DNA of 64,000 bases from CAXBNB01 sp049115735 (GCA_049115735.1 JAGDZP010000004.1:581341-645340), one strand, 5' to 3'; shown: positions 34,421 to 43,332, counted from the stretch's first letter. The notes: generated by a model not told the origin, from the sequence alone. Numbers and translations: made by a program.

Positions 34421-35220
34421 CCTACAAATTTGAGCTTATTACCATCATTATCGGTCATATTGATGGCTTGCTCACTTTTTGGAGGTGAAAACGTAATTTC
34501 ATCGAATCGTGTCAATTCTATCTGATCACTAAGCAGTTCTGTGATTTCCATAGTTCTTCCGGAAAGTTCCTGTAGTTCGAGCAACATCGTACCTTTAGTT
34601 AATATTGCAAATGATATTCGTTCTCGTTCAGAATAGTTATTGGTCAGTTGGGCAAATCCCATATCTTTCTCATACCACCTGGCTCCCGTCTCGATATCAG
34701 AGGTTGTGATGCACAGATAGTAAGGCCTAAAGTAATGAAATGATGATTTCTGCTCTTGATTGGCTTGAAAAAGCCTGATCCGGTTGCCATCTGCATCCGC
34801 TAGCACAACAGTCTTCACTTTATATTTTAAGTCGAGCCTTGGTTGCTCCAAAATTTTAATACTCCTTCCTTCATATTGATACATTAGGCTATCAATATCA
34901 CTACACAGGAACCCTATCTCATGAAACCCATTGATCCGCTCGCGGTTATCAGGCATGCTCAACTGATTGAAATTGACCGTTCGCTTGGCCGTAACAATAT
35001 TCATCCTGAATTGTCGATTTTCGATGATGGCGTATTCTCCAGATTTGTTTTTTTTCAATTTGAAACCCATGTGCTTGATGTACCACTTGGCTGACTCAAT
35101 GATATCTCTTGCAATAATTTTGATTTCTGTTATTTGAAATTCGCCGGAGGGTTGAGGTTCTTCGGCCAACAGCTGCAGGCTGACAAAAAATGCCAAAAGA
35201 AATATTAATATAGATTTCAT
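34408..35220 (-). CDS. exported double VOC-domain protein
   Basis: 270 residues. A signal peptide (about 1-19, LQLLAEE) is followed by two glyoxalase/VOC-like modules (about 27-145 and 155-268), each ending in the D-x-D-GN turn (ADADGNRIRLF and TDNDGNKLKF). The usual metal ligands of VOC enzymes (first-strand His/Glu and last-strand Glu) are replaced by Lys/Leu and Arg/Lys, so metal catalysis is doubtful. A periplasmic binding role is possible. It has no obvious operon partner. Confidence 0.75.
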   Translation of the reverse strand: MKSILIFLLAFFVSLQLLAEEPQPSGEFQITEIKIIARDIIESAKWYIKHMGFKLKKNKSGEYAIIENRQFRMNIVTAKRTVNFNQLSMPDNRERINGFHEIGFLCSDIDSLMYQYEGRSIKILEQPRLDLKYKVKTVVLADADGNRIRLFQANQEQKSSFHYFRPYYLCITTSDIETGARWYEKDMGFAQLTNNYSERERISFAILTKGTMLLELQELSGRTMEITELLSDQIELTRFDEITFSPPKSEQAINMTDNDGNKLKFVGKTP

Positions 35221-35276
35221 TAATAAATTGAAGTAGGTTTAAAATTATACAGATTTCAAATTCATTGAATATTTTA

Positions 35277-35310
35277 GAATAATTAATAACGCTAGTGGGT
35301 TATTATATTC
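35277..35310. repeat. AT-rich hairpin between divergent genes
   Basis: GAATAATTAATAAC (35277-35290), an eight-base loop, then GTTATTATATTC (35299-35310), which pairs with the first arm over 12 positions with a two-base bulge. It lies between the VOC gene (start 35220, minus) and the TPR gene (start 35333, plus). Possibly an operator; function unknown. Confidence 0.4.
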
Positions 35311-35332
35311 CACTCGTGTAACTTGTCCATAA

Positions 35333-36499
35333 GTGAAAAAATTTCTCGTCATATCCTCTTTTTTCTTTTTGAGCCTCAATCTGAGTGCCGCCAAGAATGA
35401 TAGCATCCCACTGTTATTGATGGATATGAACATCCAAATAGAGGCTACCGAAGGGATCAACAATATGTACAACTTTGATTTTCAGAGGGCCGATGGACAA
35501 TTCAGGTGGCTGAAAAAAAAATATAGCTGGCATCCATTACCATATTTTATGTTGGGGCTTAGTCAGTGGTGGAGGATGGTGCCAAACATCGAAGACACCC
35601 AATATGACGAGGAGTTTTTCATTTATATGGACAGCTCTTTGGTCGCATCTGAAAACATATTTGAAAAAGGCAGCACTGTAGAAGGAGGCTTTTTCCTGGC
35701 AGCAACCTACGCTTTCATCGGTCGTGTACATGCCGAGCGCAGCAACTGGACAAAAGCAGCGGCTGCAGGGAAAAACGCTCTAAAGTATCTGGACTATTGC
35801 AGGGAAAAGGAAGAATACGGCGCAGAAATATTATTTGGGGATGCTTTATATAATTACTACTCCGAATGGATTCCTGAGAACTATCCCCTGCTAAAACCTA
35901 TCATGATTTTCTTCAGAGGTGGAGACAAAGAATTAGGCATCAATCAACTGAAGCAAGTGGCCAATAATGCCTTCTTTACGCGTACAGAGGCCCAATACTT
36001 TCTGATGCGCATTATGGCCAATGAGGAGAATAAACCACACGAGGCGCTTAATACGGCAAGGTACTTATCCAAAACTTTCCCTAACAATCCTTACTTCCAC
36101 AGATTCTATACGCAGACCCTTTACAGAATTCGACGATTGGATGAAGCCGAAATCGAAGCAAAATCTATCTTGAACAAACTGGATAGTGGCTATGTGGGCT
36201 ATGAAAGCAATAATGGGCGTTATGCTTCTTTTTTCCTGGGAGAGATCAAAATGAAGCAAGGACAAAAGGAAGAAGCAAAAAAATATTACGAGAGAGCCAT
36301 CAAATTTGGTTTGGAAGCCAATGCCGAGAAAAAAGGCTACCATCTGTATTCCCTATTGAACTTAGGAAAAATCGCTTTTCAACAGAAAGAAAGAGAGCTT
36401 GCTAAAGAATATTTCAAAGAGGTGAGAAAATTGGCAAAGGGAAAACATCCTGCCAATAAACTCGCCAGCCGATACATGAAAGAGATGAAAAAGATCTAG
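35333..36499 (+). CDS. exported TPR-repeat protein
   Basis: 388 residues with a GTG start and a signal peptide (about 1-20, LSLNLSAAKND). The rest is helical with TPR-like units, clearest at the C-terminal end (ASFFLGEIKMKQGQKEEAKKYY and LLNLGKIAFQQKERELAKEYF). No catalytic motif. Bacteroidota have many such periplasmic TPR proteins; some serve as scaffolds. The next gene, a glycosyltransferase on the other strand, ends two bases away, so this gene sits just outside the glycan locus. Confidence 0.78.
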   Translation: MKKFLVISSFFFLSLNLSAAKNDSIPLLLMDMNIQIEATEGINNMYNFDFQRADGQFRWLKKKYSWHPLPYFMLGLSQWWRMVPNIEDTQYDEEFFIYMDSSLVASENIFEKGSTVEGGFFLAATYAFIGRVHAERSNWTKAAAAGKNALKYLDYCREKEEYGAEILFGDALYNYYSEWIPENYPLLKPIMIFFRGGDKELGINQLKQVANNAFFTRTEAQYFLMRIMANEENKPHEALNTARYLSKTFPNNPYFHRFYTQTLYRIRRLDEAEIEAKSILNKLDSGYVGYESNNGRYASFFLGEIKMKQGQKEEAKKYYERAIKFGLEANAEKKGYHLYSLLNLGKIAFQQKERELAKEYFKEVRKLAKGKHPANKLASRYMKEMKKI

Positions 36500-36500
36500 C

Positions 36501-37565
36501 TCAGGCTTTAATGATGCTGAGAAAATTCTCTTGATTTGACTGAACTGAATACTTTTCTATTACTTTTCTCCGGCCTTCTTTGCCTAACTGTCTCCTTAGG
36601 CTTTCATCCTTCAGTAGTTGATTAATACAATTTTTCCATTGCTCAGAATTGGAGCATAAGAAACCATTGACTCCATCATCAACTATTTCTACATTCACTC
36701 CGACAGGGGACACCAGTGCTGGAATCTCAAGTGCCATATACTGAAGCGCCTTAAACCCACATTTTCCTTTGGCCCACTCGTCATCTTCAAGCGGCATTAA
36801 ACCAATATCTATTCTATTCAAATCCTCTATTTCTGAAGTTGCTGACCACTGAACGAATTCCATATTAGGAATATCTAATTCTGATGGCTTGTTCGAGATG
36901 TAGATGAAATGATATTCCACCTCTTGTGCGATTTCCTTAAGTACCTCAATAATCTGTTCAAGATATTTTCCGGTGGAATGTGTCCCTGTCCAGCCTATAA
37001 TCGGTAAATCATTACTTTTCTGGCTGGGCACATGAACTGATTGTATATCTATTGTTGTTGGATTGACAAATGTATTTCTGTTAAACTGCGATGAATATTC
37101 TCCCAAGTAGGCATTGCCCACTGATACAACATGGCTCCATTTACATATGCTTGCTACTTTATTATGCCACTTAAGTCCTGAAATCATTGTATTTTCAGTG
37201 CTTGTATTTGGTAACCATATCGCATCATCGAAATCATAAATGATCTTTTTATTAAAAACATTCGCAATCAACCATTCAAACACCGGAGGCCCTATTGGAG
37301 CTACTTCACGATGAATAAATACTCTATCGTATCGGAAAATGGAAAAAAGTAATTTTAATCTTCTCAGAAATCCGCTTATTAAACCCCAGCCCTTTTTCAA
37401 TGAATTGCCTTTTTTATACAATACCTCCCATGTAATCTGATCATAGAATGATTGGAAGGAGTATTCCATTCCATTAGCTTGCAGCAGATCAAAATATTGC
37501 TCAAACCTAAATCGTTGTGAGGGAGCCGCTTTGAGAGGGTATGGAGCCAGAAATAGTATTTTCAT
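36501..37565 (-). CDS. glycosyltransferase, GT4/GT1-like
   Basis: 354 residues, GT-B fold. N-terminal MKILFLAPYPLKAAPSQRFRFEQYF is a nucleotide-sugar GT-B start; GWTGTHSTGKYLEQI (about 190-204) and the late FKALQYMALEIPALVSPVGVN (the E-x7-E-like acceptor/donor segment) fit GT family 4. It is on the opposite strand to the main glycan operon and just upstream of it, so it probably contributes to the same polymer. A TATGTTTG -7 box (complement of 37583-37590) lies 17 bases upstream. Confidence 0.88.
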   Translation of the reverse strand: MKILFLAPYPLKAAPSQRFRFEQYFDLLQANGMEYSFQSFYDQITWEVLYKKGNSLKKGWGLISGFLRRLKLLFSIFRYDRVFIHREVAPIGPPVFEWLIANVFNKKIIYDFDDAIWLPNTSTENTMISGLKWHNKVASICKWSHVVSVGNAYLGEYSSQFNRNTFVNPTTIDIQSVHVPSQKSNDLPIIGWTGTHSTGKYLEQIIEVLKEIAQEVEYHFIYISNKPSELDIPNMEFVQWSATSEIEDLNRIDIGLMPLEDDEWAKGKCGFKALQYMALEIPALVSPVGVNVEIVDDGVNGFLCSNSEQWKNCINQLLKDESLRRQLGKEGRRKVIEKYSVQSNQENFLSIIKA

Positions 37566-37582
37566 CGATTACTCTTGGTGTG

Positions 37583-37590
37583 CAAACATA
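37583..37590 (-). promoter_or_regulatory. -7 element of the minus-strand glycosyltransferase
   Basis: Minus-strand TATGTTTG matches TAnnTTTG exactly, 17 bases before the ATG at 37565. A clear -33 partner was not found. Confidence 0.4.
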
Positions 37591-37632
37591 CGAATAAGTA
37601 GAATTTGTCCACTTGTCGTCTAATGCAAACAT

Positions 37633-37768
37633 GTTGTTCGTTAGCTTGCAACATTATTGCTCAAAGCATGAGAAGAAGACAAAAATTCTTCACAATTTTG
37701 AGCTTGTGGTCATCCCAAAATACCGGGAATGACATGGCGAAAGCGTGTGAAAGAAAGCTAACACAATG
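37633..37768. repeat. nested inverted-repeat element upstream of the glycan operon
   Basis: The outer arms GTTAGCTT (37640-37647) and AAGCTAAC (37755-37762) are perfect inverted repeats; both are preceded on their outer side by a TTGT-type sequence. Inside lie GCTCAAA/TTTGAGC (about 37660 and 37697-37704) and the hairpin GTCATCCC-AAAATACC-GGGAATGAC (37708-37732). No credible gene is here. It could be a small non-autonomous mobile element (MITE-like) or a structured leader RNA for the operon starting at 37790. Confidence 0.45.
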
Positions 37769-37789
37769 GAAGTCGAAAGGCAATAAATA

Positions 37790-39109
37790 TTGGAGATTAA
37801 GGATCTCATAGTAACCCCTTTTTACCTGATTGTACTATACATTTTGGCTTACGCAATCAGGCCATATGTAACAGATGAGGTTAATAGAAAATACTTCATT
37901 CCAGCTCTATCTGTAAAGTTCTTTGGAGCTATTGCTCTCGGTCTGATTTACCAATTCTACTATGGCGGAGGTGATACGTTTACATATTTTCATTTAGGAA
38001 GTCGCTACGTTTGGAATGCCTTTTTGGATAGTCCTTCTACCGCATTTCAAATGATATTTGGGGATATGACCTATACTTCAGAAAATTTTGAATATGCAAG
38101 CAGGATATACACCTATGGTGATGATGCCTCATATTTTGTGGTAAGGGTGGCAGGCTTTTTAGACCTATTTACATTCAGCACTTATACAGCTACTGCTCTA
38201 CTTTTTGCTACCCTTAGTTTTTCAGGGATTTGGATGATTTTCCTTGTCTTTTACAATTTCTACCCTCGTCTAAACAAACAAATAGCGATTGCAGTTCTCT
38301 TCGTCCCCTCCGTGTTTTTTTGGGGATCGGGCCTAATGAAAGATACGTTAACTTTAGGAGCGTTAGGATGGTTGTTTTATGGTTTTGCCCAAGTCTTGAT
38401 TTTTAGAAGAAATCTCATCATCGGGTCAATCCTTTTTCTATTGGGATTTTACACGCTATATACAGTTAAAATATATATAATCATTTGTTTTTTACCTGCC
38501 TTGGCATTTTATCTCTACTTTCAATATCAAGGAAGAATCAATAATACACTTGTTCGTTATCTTTTGGCACCTATATTAATTAGCCTTGGGATTTTGTCCG
38601 CCTATTACACAACACTATTAGTAAGTGCAGGACATTATCGTTATTCAGTAGATAACGTGCTTTACACAGCCGAGCAAACGGCAAAATGGAATTACTTTGT
38701 AAGCCAGCGCGATGCTGGCTCGGGATATACGTTAGGCGACTATGACTTCACAACTTCAGGGCTTGTAAGAAAATTTGTCCCCGCTGTTGTAACTGCCTTT
38801 TTTAGACCATTTCTTTGGGAAGTCAGAAATCCAGTGATGCTATTATCGGCACTAGAAAATATGATTATTGCCTGGTTATTCCTGTCGATTGCTTTGAAAG
38901 TAGGCAATTGGCAACTCCTATCGACAGAACCAATCATAGTTCTATGCCTGGTGTTTTCGCTTTTCTTCGGTTTTGCTATTGGAGTCACTACCTATAATTT
39001 TGGGTCGCTAATGAGATATAAAATACCTATGCTCCCCTTTTTAATAATGGGATTGTTGTTACTAAAAAATGGAAGAAAGACAAGTCTGGACAGAAGTCAT
39101 ACAGCCTAA
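37790..39109 (+). CDS. multi-span membrane protein of the glycan locus, possibly GT-C type
   Basis: 439 residues, TTG start (no ATG fits the first span). About eleven membrane spans. An early loop YYGGGDTFTYFHLGSRYVW (residues 56-74) contains an acidic residue near the membrane, as in GT-C glycosyltransferases; ASGLMKDTL-like segments (VFFWGSGLMKDTLTLGALGW) recur in other Bacteroidota glycan loci. It could be a lipid-linked-sugar glycosyltransferase or a ligase/polymerase-like enzyme, but no defined motif of Wzy or WaaL is recognised. It overlaps wzm by 41 bases and heads the operon. Confidence 0.6.
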   Translation: MEIKDLIVTPFYLIVLYILAYAIRPYVTDEVNRKYFIPALSVKFFGAIALGLIYQFYYGGGDTFTYFHLGSRYVWNAFLDSPSTAFQMIFGDMTYTSENFEYASRIYTYGDDASYFVVRVAGFLDLFTFSTYTATALLFATLSFSGIWMIFLVFYNFYPRLNKQIAIAVLFVPSVFFWGSGLMKDTLTLGALGWLFYGFAQVLIFRRNLIIGSILFLLGFYTLYTVKIYIIICFLPALAFYLYFQYQGRINNTLVRYLLAPILISLGILSAYYTTLLVSAGHYRYSVDNVLYTAEQTAKWNYFVSQRDAGSGYTLGDYDFTTSGLVRKFVPAVVTAFFRPFLWEVRNPVMLLSALENMIIAWLFLSIALKVGNWQLLSTEPIIVLCLVFSLFFGFAIGVTTYNFGSLMRYKIPMLPFLIMGLLLLKNGRKTSLDRSHTA

Positions 39110-39914
39110 GACCAAATGGTTCGACCTCAATCTGGTCGAGCTTTGGGAGTATCGCGATTTAGTATTACTATTTGTTCGAAGGGATTTTGTGGCGGTGTAT
39201 AAGCAAACCATCCTAGGGCCACTCTGGCATTTTATTCAACCTTTGTTTACAACACTCATTTTTACTATAATATTTGGTAGAGTTGCTAAAATTCCTACAG
39301 ACGGTATTCCACCATTTTTATTCTATCTCACGGGAATCACCTTGTGGAATTTTTTTTCCAGATGTCTTAATAATACCTCAAACACTTTTGTCAGCAATGC
39401 TGGCATATTTGGAAAAGTGTATTTCCCAAGGATGGTGATACCCGTTTCAATTGTACTTTCAGCACTATTGGCCTTTGGTATTCAAGTCCTTTTATTGCTT
39501 GTTGTATATTTTTATTATGTGTTTGATGGTGCAACCCAGTTGAGAATGGAAATTTTGTTGTTTCCTTTATTTGTTATCATAATGTCATTATTGGGACTTT
39601 CTCTTGGTGTGATTTTATCCTCATTGACCACTAAGTATCGTGACCTTACTTTTCTAATGGCATTCGGTGTTCAGCTATGGATGTACGCTTCTCCGATCAT
39701 TTACCCTATGTCCGTACTTGATCCTGAGTTACAACGCTTTGCCTTTTTTAATCCGGTTGCTCCAGTGATTGAGGGTTTTCGATTCATCTTTCTTGGTCAA
39801 GGATTACTTGACTGGACGATGATTATGTATAGTTTTAGCGTGGCTGTTGGATTGTTTTTCATTGGACTGTCTATTTTTCATCGAGTAGAAAAAACATTTA
39901 TGGATACCGTATGA
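39069..39914 (+). CDS. wzm: ABC-2 type polysaccharide exporter permease (Wzm)
   Basis: 281 residues, six-span ABC-2 permease. The N-terminal VIQPKTKWFDLNLVELWEYRDLV, VRRDFVAVYKQTILGPLWHFIQP and late YPMSVLDPELQRFAFFNPVAP are typical of O-antigen/teichoic-acid exporters. With Wzt it moves the finished lipid-linked polymer across the inner membrane. It overlaps the upstream membrane-protein gene by 41 bases and the wzt gene by four (ATGA). Confidence 0.93.
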   Translation: MEERQVWTEVIQPKTKWFDLNLVELWEYRDLVLLFVRRDFVAVYKQTILGPLWHFIQPLFTTLIFTIIFGRVAKIPTDGIPPFLFYLTGITLWNFFSRCLNNTSNTFVSNAGIFGKVYFPRMVIPVSIVLSALLAFGIQVLLLLVVYFYYVFDGATQLRMEILLFPLFVIIMSLLGLSLGVILSSLTTKYRDLTFLMAFGVQLWMYASPIIYPMSVLDPELQRFAFFNPVAPVIEGFRFIFLGQGLLDWTMIMYSFSVAVGLFFIGLSIFHRVEKTFMDTV

Positions 39915-41170
39915 GTGATATAGTCTTACGTGTAGAGGATTTGTGGAAACAATATAGACTGGGATTGGTAGACTCCAAAACGCTTCAGGCTGACATGCAG
40001 CGTTGGTGGGCAGCTATGAGAGGTAAGGAAGATCCTCTCCTAAAAATTGGCGCTGAAAATAAGTTAGATCTAGCGGGTGATGATTATGTCTGGGCACTCC
40101 AAAATATCAATTTTGAAGTAAATCAAGGAGAAGTATTAGGGGTTATTGGTAAAAACGGAGCAGGGAAATCAACACTTCTAAAAATCCTCTCTAAAGTGAC
40201 CGCACCCACCAAAGGAAAGATCTATGTAAATGGTAGAATAGCCTCTTTATTGGAAGTGGGAACAGGATTTCATCCAGAACTTACCGGGCGTGAAAATATA
40301 TTTCTCAACGGTGCAATTTTGGGAATGAAAAAGCATGAAATCAAAACCAGATTGGATGAAATAGTAACCTTTGCTGGAATTGAAAAGTATCTTGATACTC
40401 CGGTTAAAAGATACTCTTCTGGAATGTTTGTTCGTTTGGCCTTTGCAGTTGCTGCGCATTTAGAGCCAGATATTCTTATTGTTGATGAAGTTTTAGCCGT
40501 CGGTGATGTCGAGTTTCAAAAAAAGGCCATAGGAAAAATGAGAGAGTCTTCTCAATCAGAAGGACGAACCGTTTTATTTGTTAGTCACAGTATGGGAGCC
40601 GTCCAGAAGTTATGCAAGAGGGCCATATTATTGGAGATGGGAAAAGTCAATATGATTGGGTCAGTAGAAGAAGTAGTTGGAGAATACGTAAATAAAATTA
40701 GGCCACAAGAAATAGGCAAGATAGACAACTCACAGTTTGAAGAAGCATATGTGAGTAAAATCCAAATTTTAGATTGCAATCAATCTCCCTCTTCGACATT
40801 TTCCTATAATGACAAATGGTTGATTCATCTTGAAATAAAAACTCACAGAAAAATTGATCATTTTGTTGCCGCAATAGGAATTTCTCATCACGATACTCCA
40901 GTTAATACTTCTTGGTCAAAACCTCAATCCGTACCAAAAGGAACTTTGACTGTCGATTTCGAAATTTCTGGGATTCATTTTAGACCTGGGTATTATTCGC
41001 TTAGCTTAGGATTGTCTTCTTTTGAACGACCTCTATACTTCATAGAAAACATAGCTACAATAGAAATATTAGATACAGCCAGTAGTGTGTCCAAACAAGT
41101 TCAAAGCAGCAAAGGTGGCCTGATATTGAACCAATTTAAGAGCAAATTGAGTTATGTTTTTCCCCAATAG
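39911..41170 (+). CDS. wzt: ABC exporter ATPase with polymer-recognition domain (Wzt)
   Basis: 419 residues. Walker A GKNGAGKST (80-88), signature YSSGM (168-172), Walker B ILIVDE (188-193). The N-terminus has an extra stretch (about 20-55, with QRWWAAMRGKEDP) between the first strand and the Walker A, as in other Bacteroidota Wzt. The C-terminal 150 residues form a Wzt-type beta-sandwich that in known systems binds a modified chain end. This, plus the methyltransferase genes directly after it, suggests a methyl-capped polymer. Overlaps the next gene by 17 bases. Confidence 0.93.
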   Translation: MSDIVLRVEDLWKQYRLGLVDSKTLQADMQRWWAAMRGKEDPLLKIGAENKLDLAGDDYVWALQNINFEVNQGEVLGVIGKNGAGKSTLLKILSKVTAPTKGKIYVNGRIASLLEVGTGFHPELTGRENIFLNGAILGMKKHEIKTRLDEIVTFAGIEKYLDTPVKRYSSGMFVRLAFAVAAHLEPDILIVDEVLAVGDVEFQKKAIGKMRESSQSEGRTVLFVSHSMGAVQKLCKRAILLEMGKVNMIGSVEEVVGEYVNKIRPQEIGKIDNSQFEEAYVSKIQILDCNQSPSSTFSYNDKWLIHLEIKTHRKIDHFVAAIGISHHDTPVNTSWSKPQSVPKGTLTVDFEISGIHFRPGYYSLSLGLSSFERPLYFIENIATIEILDTASSVSKQVQSSKGGLILNQFKSKLSYVFPQ

Positions 41171-41849
41171 AATATCATCAATAGAACCAAATGATCGTGT
41201 CCTAGAAGTTGGACCTGGAGGAACTCCTCACCATCGGTCTGATATTTATTTGGAAAAAAAATATGAAACTGAGGATGAGCATGCTTTTCAGCGTGGGTAC
41301 ACGCCTAAACTTGAAACATCTAAACCTGTTTTTTATTACGATGGCGATAAATTTCCTTTTTCCGATAAAGAATTTGACTATGTAATTTGTTCTCATGTTT
41401 TGGAGCATGTAGAGGATATAGATTCATTTTGTTCTGAACTACAGCGTGTAGCGTGTCGAGGTTATATCGAATATCCATTGATTTACTATGATTACATTTA
41501 CAACTTTGATGTACATGTCACTTTCCTCAAAAAGAATGGAAGTTCAATTTTTTGGATGCCAAAAAACGAGAGTCGTTTGGAAGTATTCAAACCTATTCAA
41601 TCATTTTTCTTTCAGTCGTTGGACAAAAACTATCATTCATTGGTACTAGAACTCAAAGAATACTTATTCGAGGGGTTCGAATGGTCTGACACACTCAAAA
41701 CTGAAAGAACAAACACATTAACCAATCTTTGCTATTCAGAGGACTTTCAACTTCTAATAAATGAATTAACTACCATCAAGACAAATCAGAAAATCAACCG
41801 TTCGGTAATGTCTAGAATCAAGTCTCGAATACTTAAAGTTTTTGTGTAG
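41154..41849 (+). CDS. class I SAM-dependent methyltransferase
   Basis: 231 residues. SAM motif I reads VLEVGPGGTPHHRSD (16-30). FPFSDKEFDYVICSHVLEHVEDID (67-90) is the motif II/III region of small-molecule methyltransferases. It probably methylates a sugar or a sugar intermediate of the surface polymer. The acceptor cannot be told from sequence. It overlaps wzt by 17 bases and is followed five bases later by the DUF268-like gene. Confidence 0.82.
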   Translation: MFFPNRISSIEPNDRVLEVGPGGTPHHRSDIYLEKKYETEDEHAFQRGYTPKLETSKPVFYYDGDKFPFSDKEFDYVICSHVLEHVEDIDSFCSELQRVACRGYIEYPLIYYDYIYNFDVHVTFLKKNGSSIFWMPKNESRLEVFKPIQSFFFQSLDKNYHSLVLELKEYLFEGFEWSDTLKTERTNTLTNLCYSEDFQLLINELTTIKTNQKINRSVMSRIKSRILKVFV

Positions 41850-41854
41850 CTCAT

Positions 41855-42577
41855 ATGTTCAGATTTAAACGACTCTCAATATCAAAGAGTTTAACACCTG
41901 ACCTAAAGGAACTCCTGAATCAACAAAAAAATACTGAAAACAGGTTCTATTTTAAAGGAGAATCTCTTCATATCATTCCAAACGAAAATACGAAGAAGAC
42001 CTATTTTGACAGGCATTATATTTATCATACAGCCTGGGCAAATCGCAAACTAATAGAAATTACTCCGAAAAAGCATGTAGACATATCTTCTTCACTTTAT
42101 TTTTCTGCATTAGCTTCAGCACACACCCAAGTAGAGTTTTATGACTACAGACCACCAAATCTAATTTTGGATAATTTTACTGCAAAATCTGGAGATCTGT
42201 GCGATCTCCCATTTGAATCAAATTCAGTCGAATCGATTTCATGTATGCATGTTGTTGAGCATGTCGGTCTTGGGAGGTACGGAGATCCTATCGATTATGA
42301 TGGTGATCTTAAGGCAATGAGTGAGCTTATTCGTGTTTTGAAGTTAAAAGGGCATATGCTATTTGTTGTACCAATTGGGAAACCCAAAATAATTTTCAAT
42401 GCTCATAGAATCTATAGCTATAGACAAATTAAAAAATATTTTAGCGAATTGAAATTAATTGAATTTACCCTAATTCCCGAAAATGAGAATAAAGGACATT
42501 TAATAAGCCATGCTTCTGAAGAGCAAGCAGATGCTGAAGATTATGGATGTGGTTGTTTTCTATTTAGAAAAGAATGA
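41855..42577 (+). CDS. DUF268-like methyltransferase
   Basis: 240 residues. HVDISSSLYFSALASAHTQVEF (73-94 region), FYDYRPPNL, then LPFESNSVESISCMHVVEHVGLGRYGDP and GHMLFVVPIG match the DUF268 family of methyltransferase-fold proteins found in polysaccharide loci. Motif I is altered from the standard GxGxG, so SAM binding may be unusual. Overlaps the next gene by four bases (ATGA). Its substrate is unknown. Confidence 0.75.
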   Translation: MFRFKRLSISKSLTPDLKELLNQQKNTENRFYFKGESLHIIPNENTKKTYFDRHYIYHTAWANRKLIEITPKKHVDISSSLYFSALASAHTQVEFYDYRPPNLILDNFTAKSGDLCDLPFESNSVESISCMHVVEHVGLGRYGDPIDYDGDLKAMSELIRVLKLKGHMLFVVPIGKPKIIFNAHRIYSYRQIKKYFSELKLIEFTLIPENENKGHLISHASEEQADAEDYGCGCFLFRKE

Positions 42578-43332
42578 AAAAGAGGCTATTTAATTTTATA
42601 GTTAAAAAACTATTAGCCACAAAACAGGTTGATGAACATAATATCCCAGCGAATGAGCAAAATCGTGTGAGGTGGGTAGTTCAAAAATTACAGGATCTTC
42701 AATCGGGTTTAAGGATATTAGACGCTGGTGCTGGAGAACAACGTTATCGTTCTGATTGCAGTCACTTAGCGTATGTTTCTCAGGATTTTGCCGAATATGA
42801 TGGGAAGGGAAATGATCATGGCCTACAAATGGGTGACTGGGACTATGGGAAACTGGATATTGTTAGTGATATATCTATGATACCAGAACCAGATGACTCA
42901 TTTGATGTAATTTTATGTTCCGAAGTATTCGAACATATCCCCAATCCAGTGCTGGCCTTAAGGGAGTTTAGCCGGCTACTCAAGAAAGATGGTCAACTTA
43001 TATTGACAGCCCCGTTTTGCAGTATTACGCATTTTGCGCCTTATCATTTCAGTACCGGTTTTTCAAAGTACTATTATGAGAAACACTTGTCGGATTTTGG
43101 ATTTGAGATCAAAGAAATGGAGTTTAACGGCAATTATTTCGATTATCTCATTCAAGAATTGGATCGACTGCCTGCCATGGCACAACAATACTCTGACGAC
43201 TTCCTTGACACAAAAGAATTCGCTTCCAGAGAAGTAATGAAAGCGGCCCTATCCCGCTATTCCGCTAAAGATACATCCTCACAAGAAATGCTTTGTTTTG
43301 GGATTCATGTTATGGCAATAAAGGCGAGTTGA
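42574..43332 (+). CDS. class I SAM-dependent methyltransferase
   Basis: 252 residues. Motif I ILDAGAGEQRYR (50-61), motif II region SFDVILCSEVFEHIPNPVLALREFSRLLKKDGQLILTAP, standard for sugar/small-molecule methyltransferases. The third methyltransferase-fold gene in a row after wzt. Start coupled to the DUF268-like gene by ATGA. Confidence 0.85.
   Translation: MKKRLFNFIVKKLLATKQVDEHNIPANEQNRVRWVVQKLQDLQSGLRILDAGAGEQRYRSDCSHLAYVSQDFAEYDGKGNDHGLQMGDWDYGKLDIVSDISMIPEPDDSFDVILCSEVFEHIPNPVLALREFSRLLKKDGQLILTAPFCSITHFAPYHFSTGFSKYYYEKHLSDFGFEIKEMEFNGNYFDYLIQELDRLPAMAQQYSDDFLDTKEFASREVMKAALSRYSAKDTSSQEMLCFGIHVMAIKAS

Noticed and set aside
37605..37811. Short plus-strand open frame before the glycan operon
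   Set aside because: Its translation reads through the inverted-repeat element and has no family features; the repeat structure explains the open frame better.
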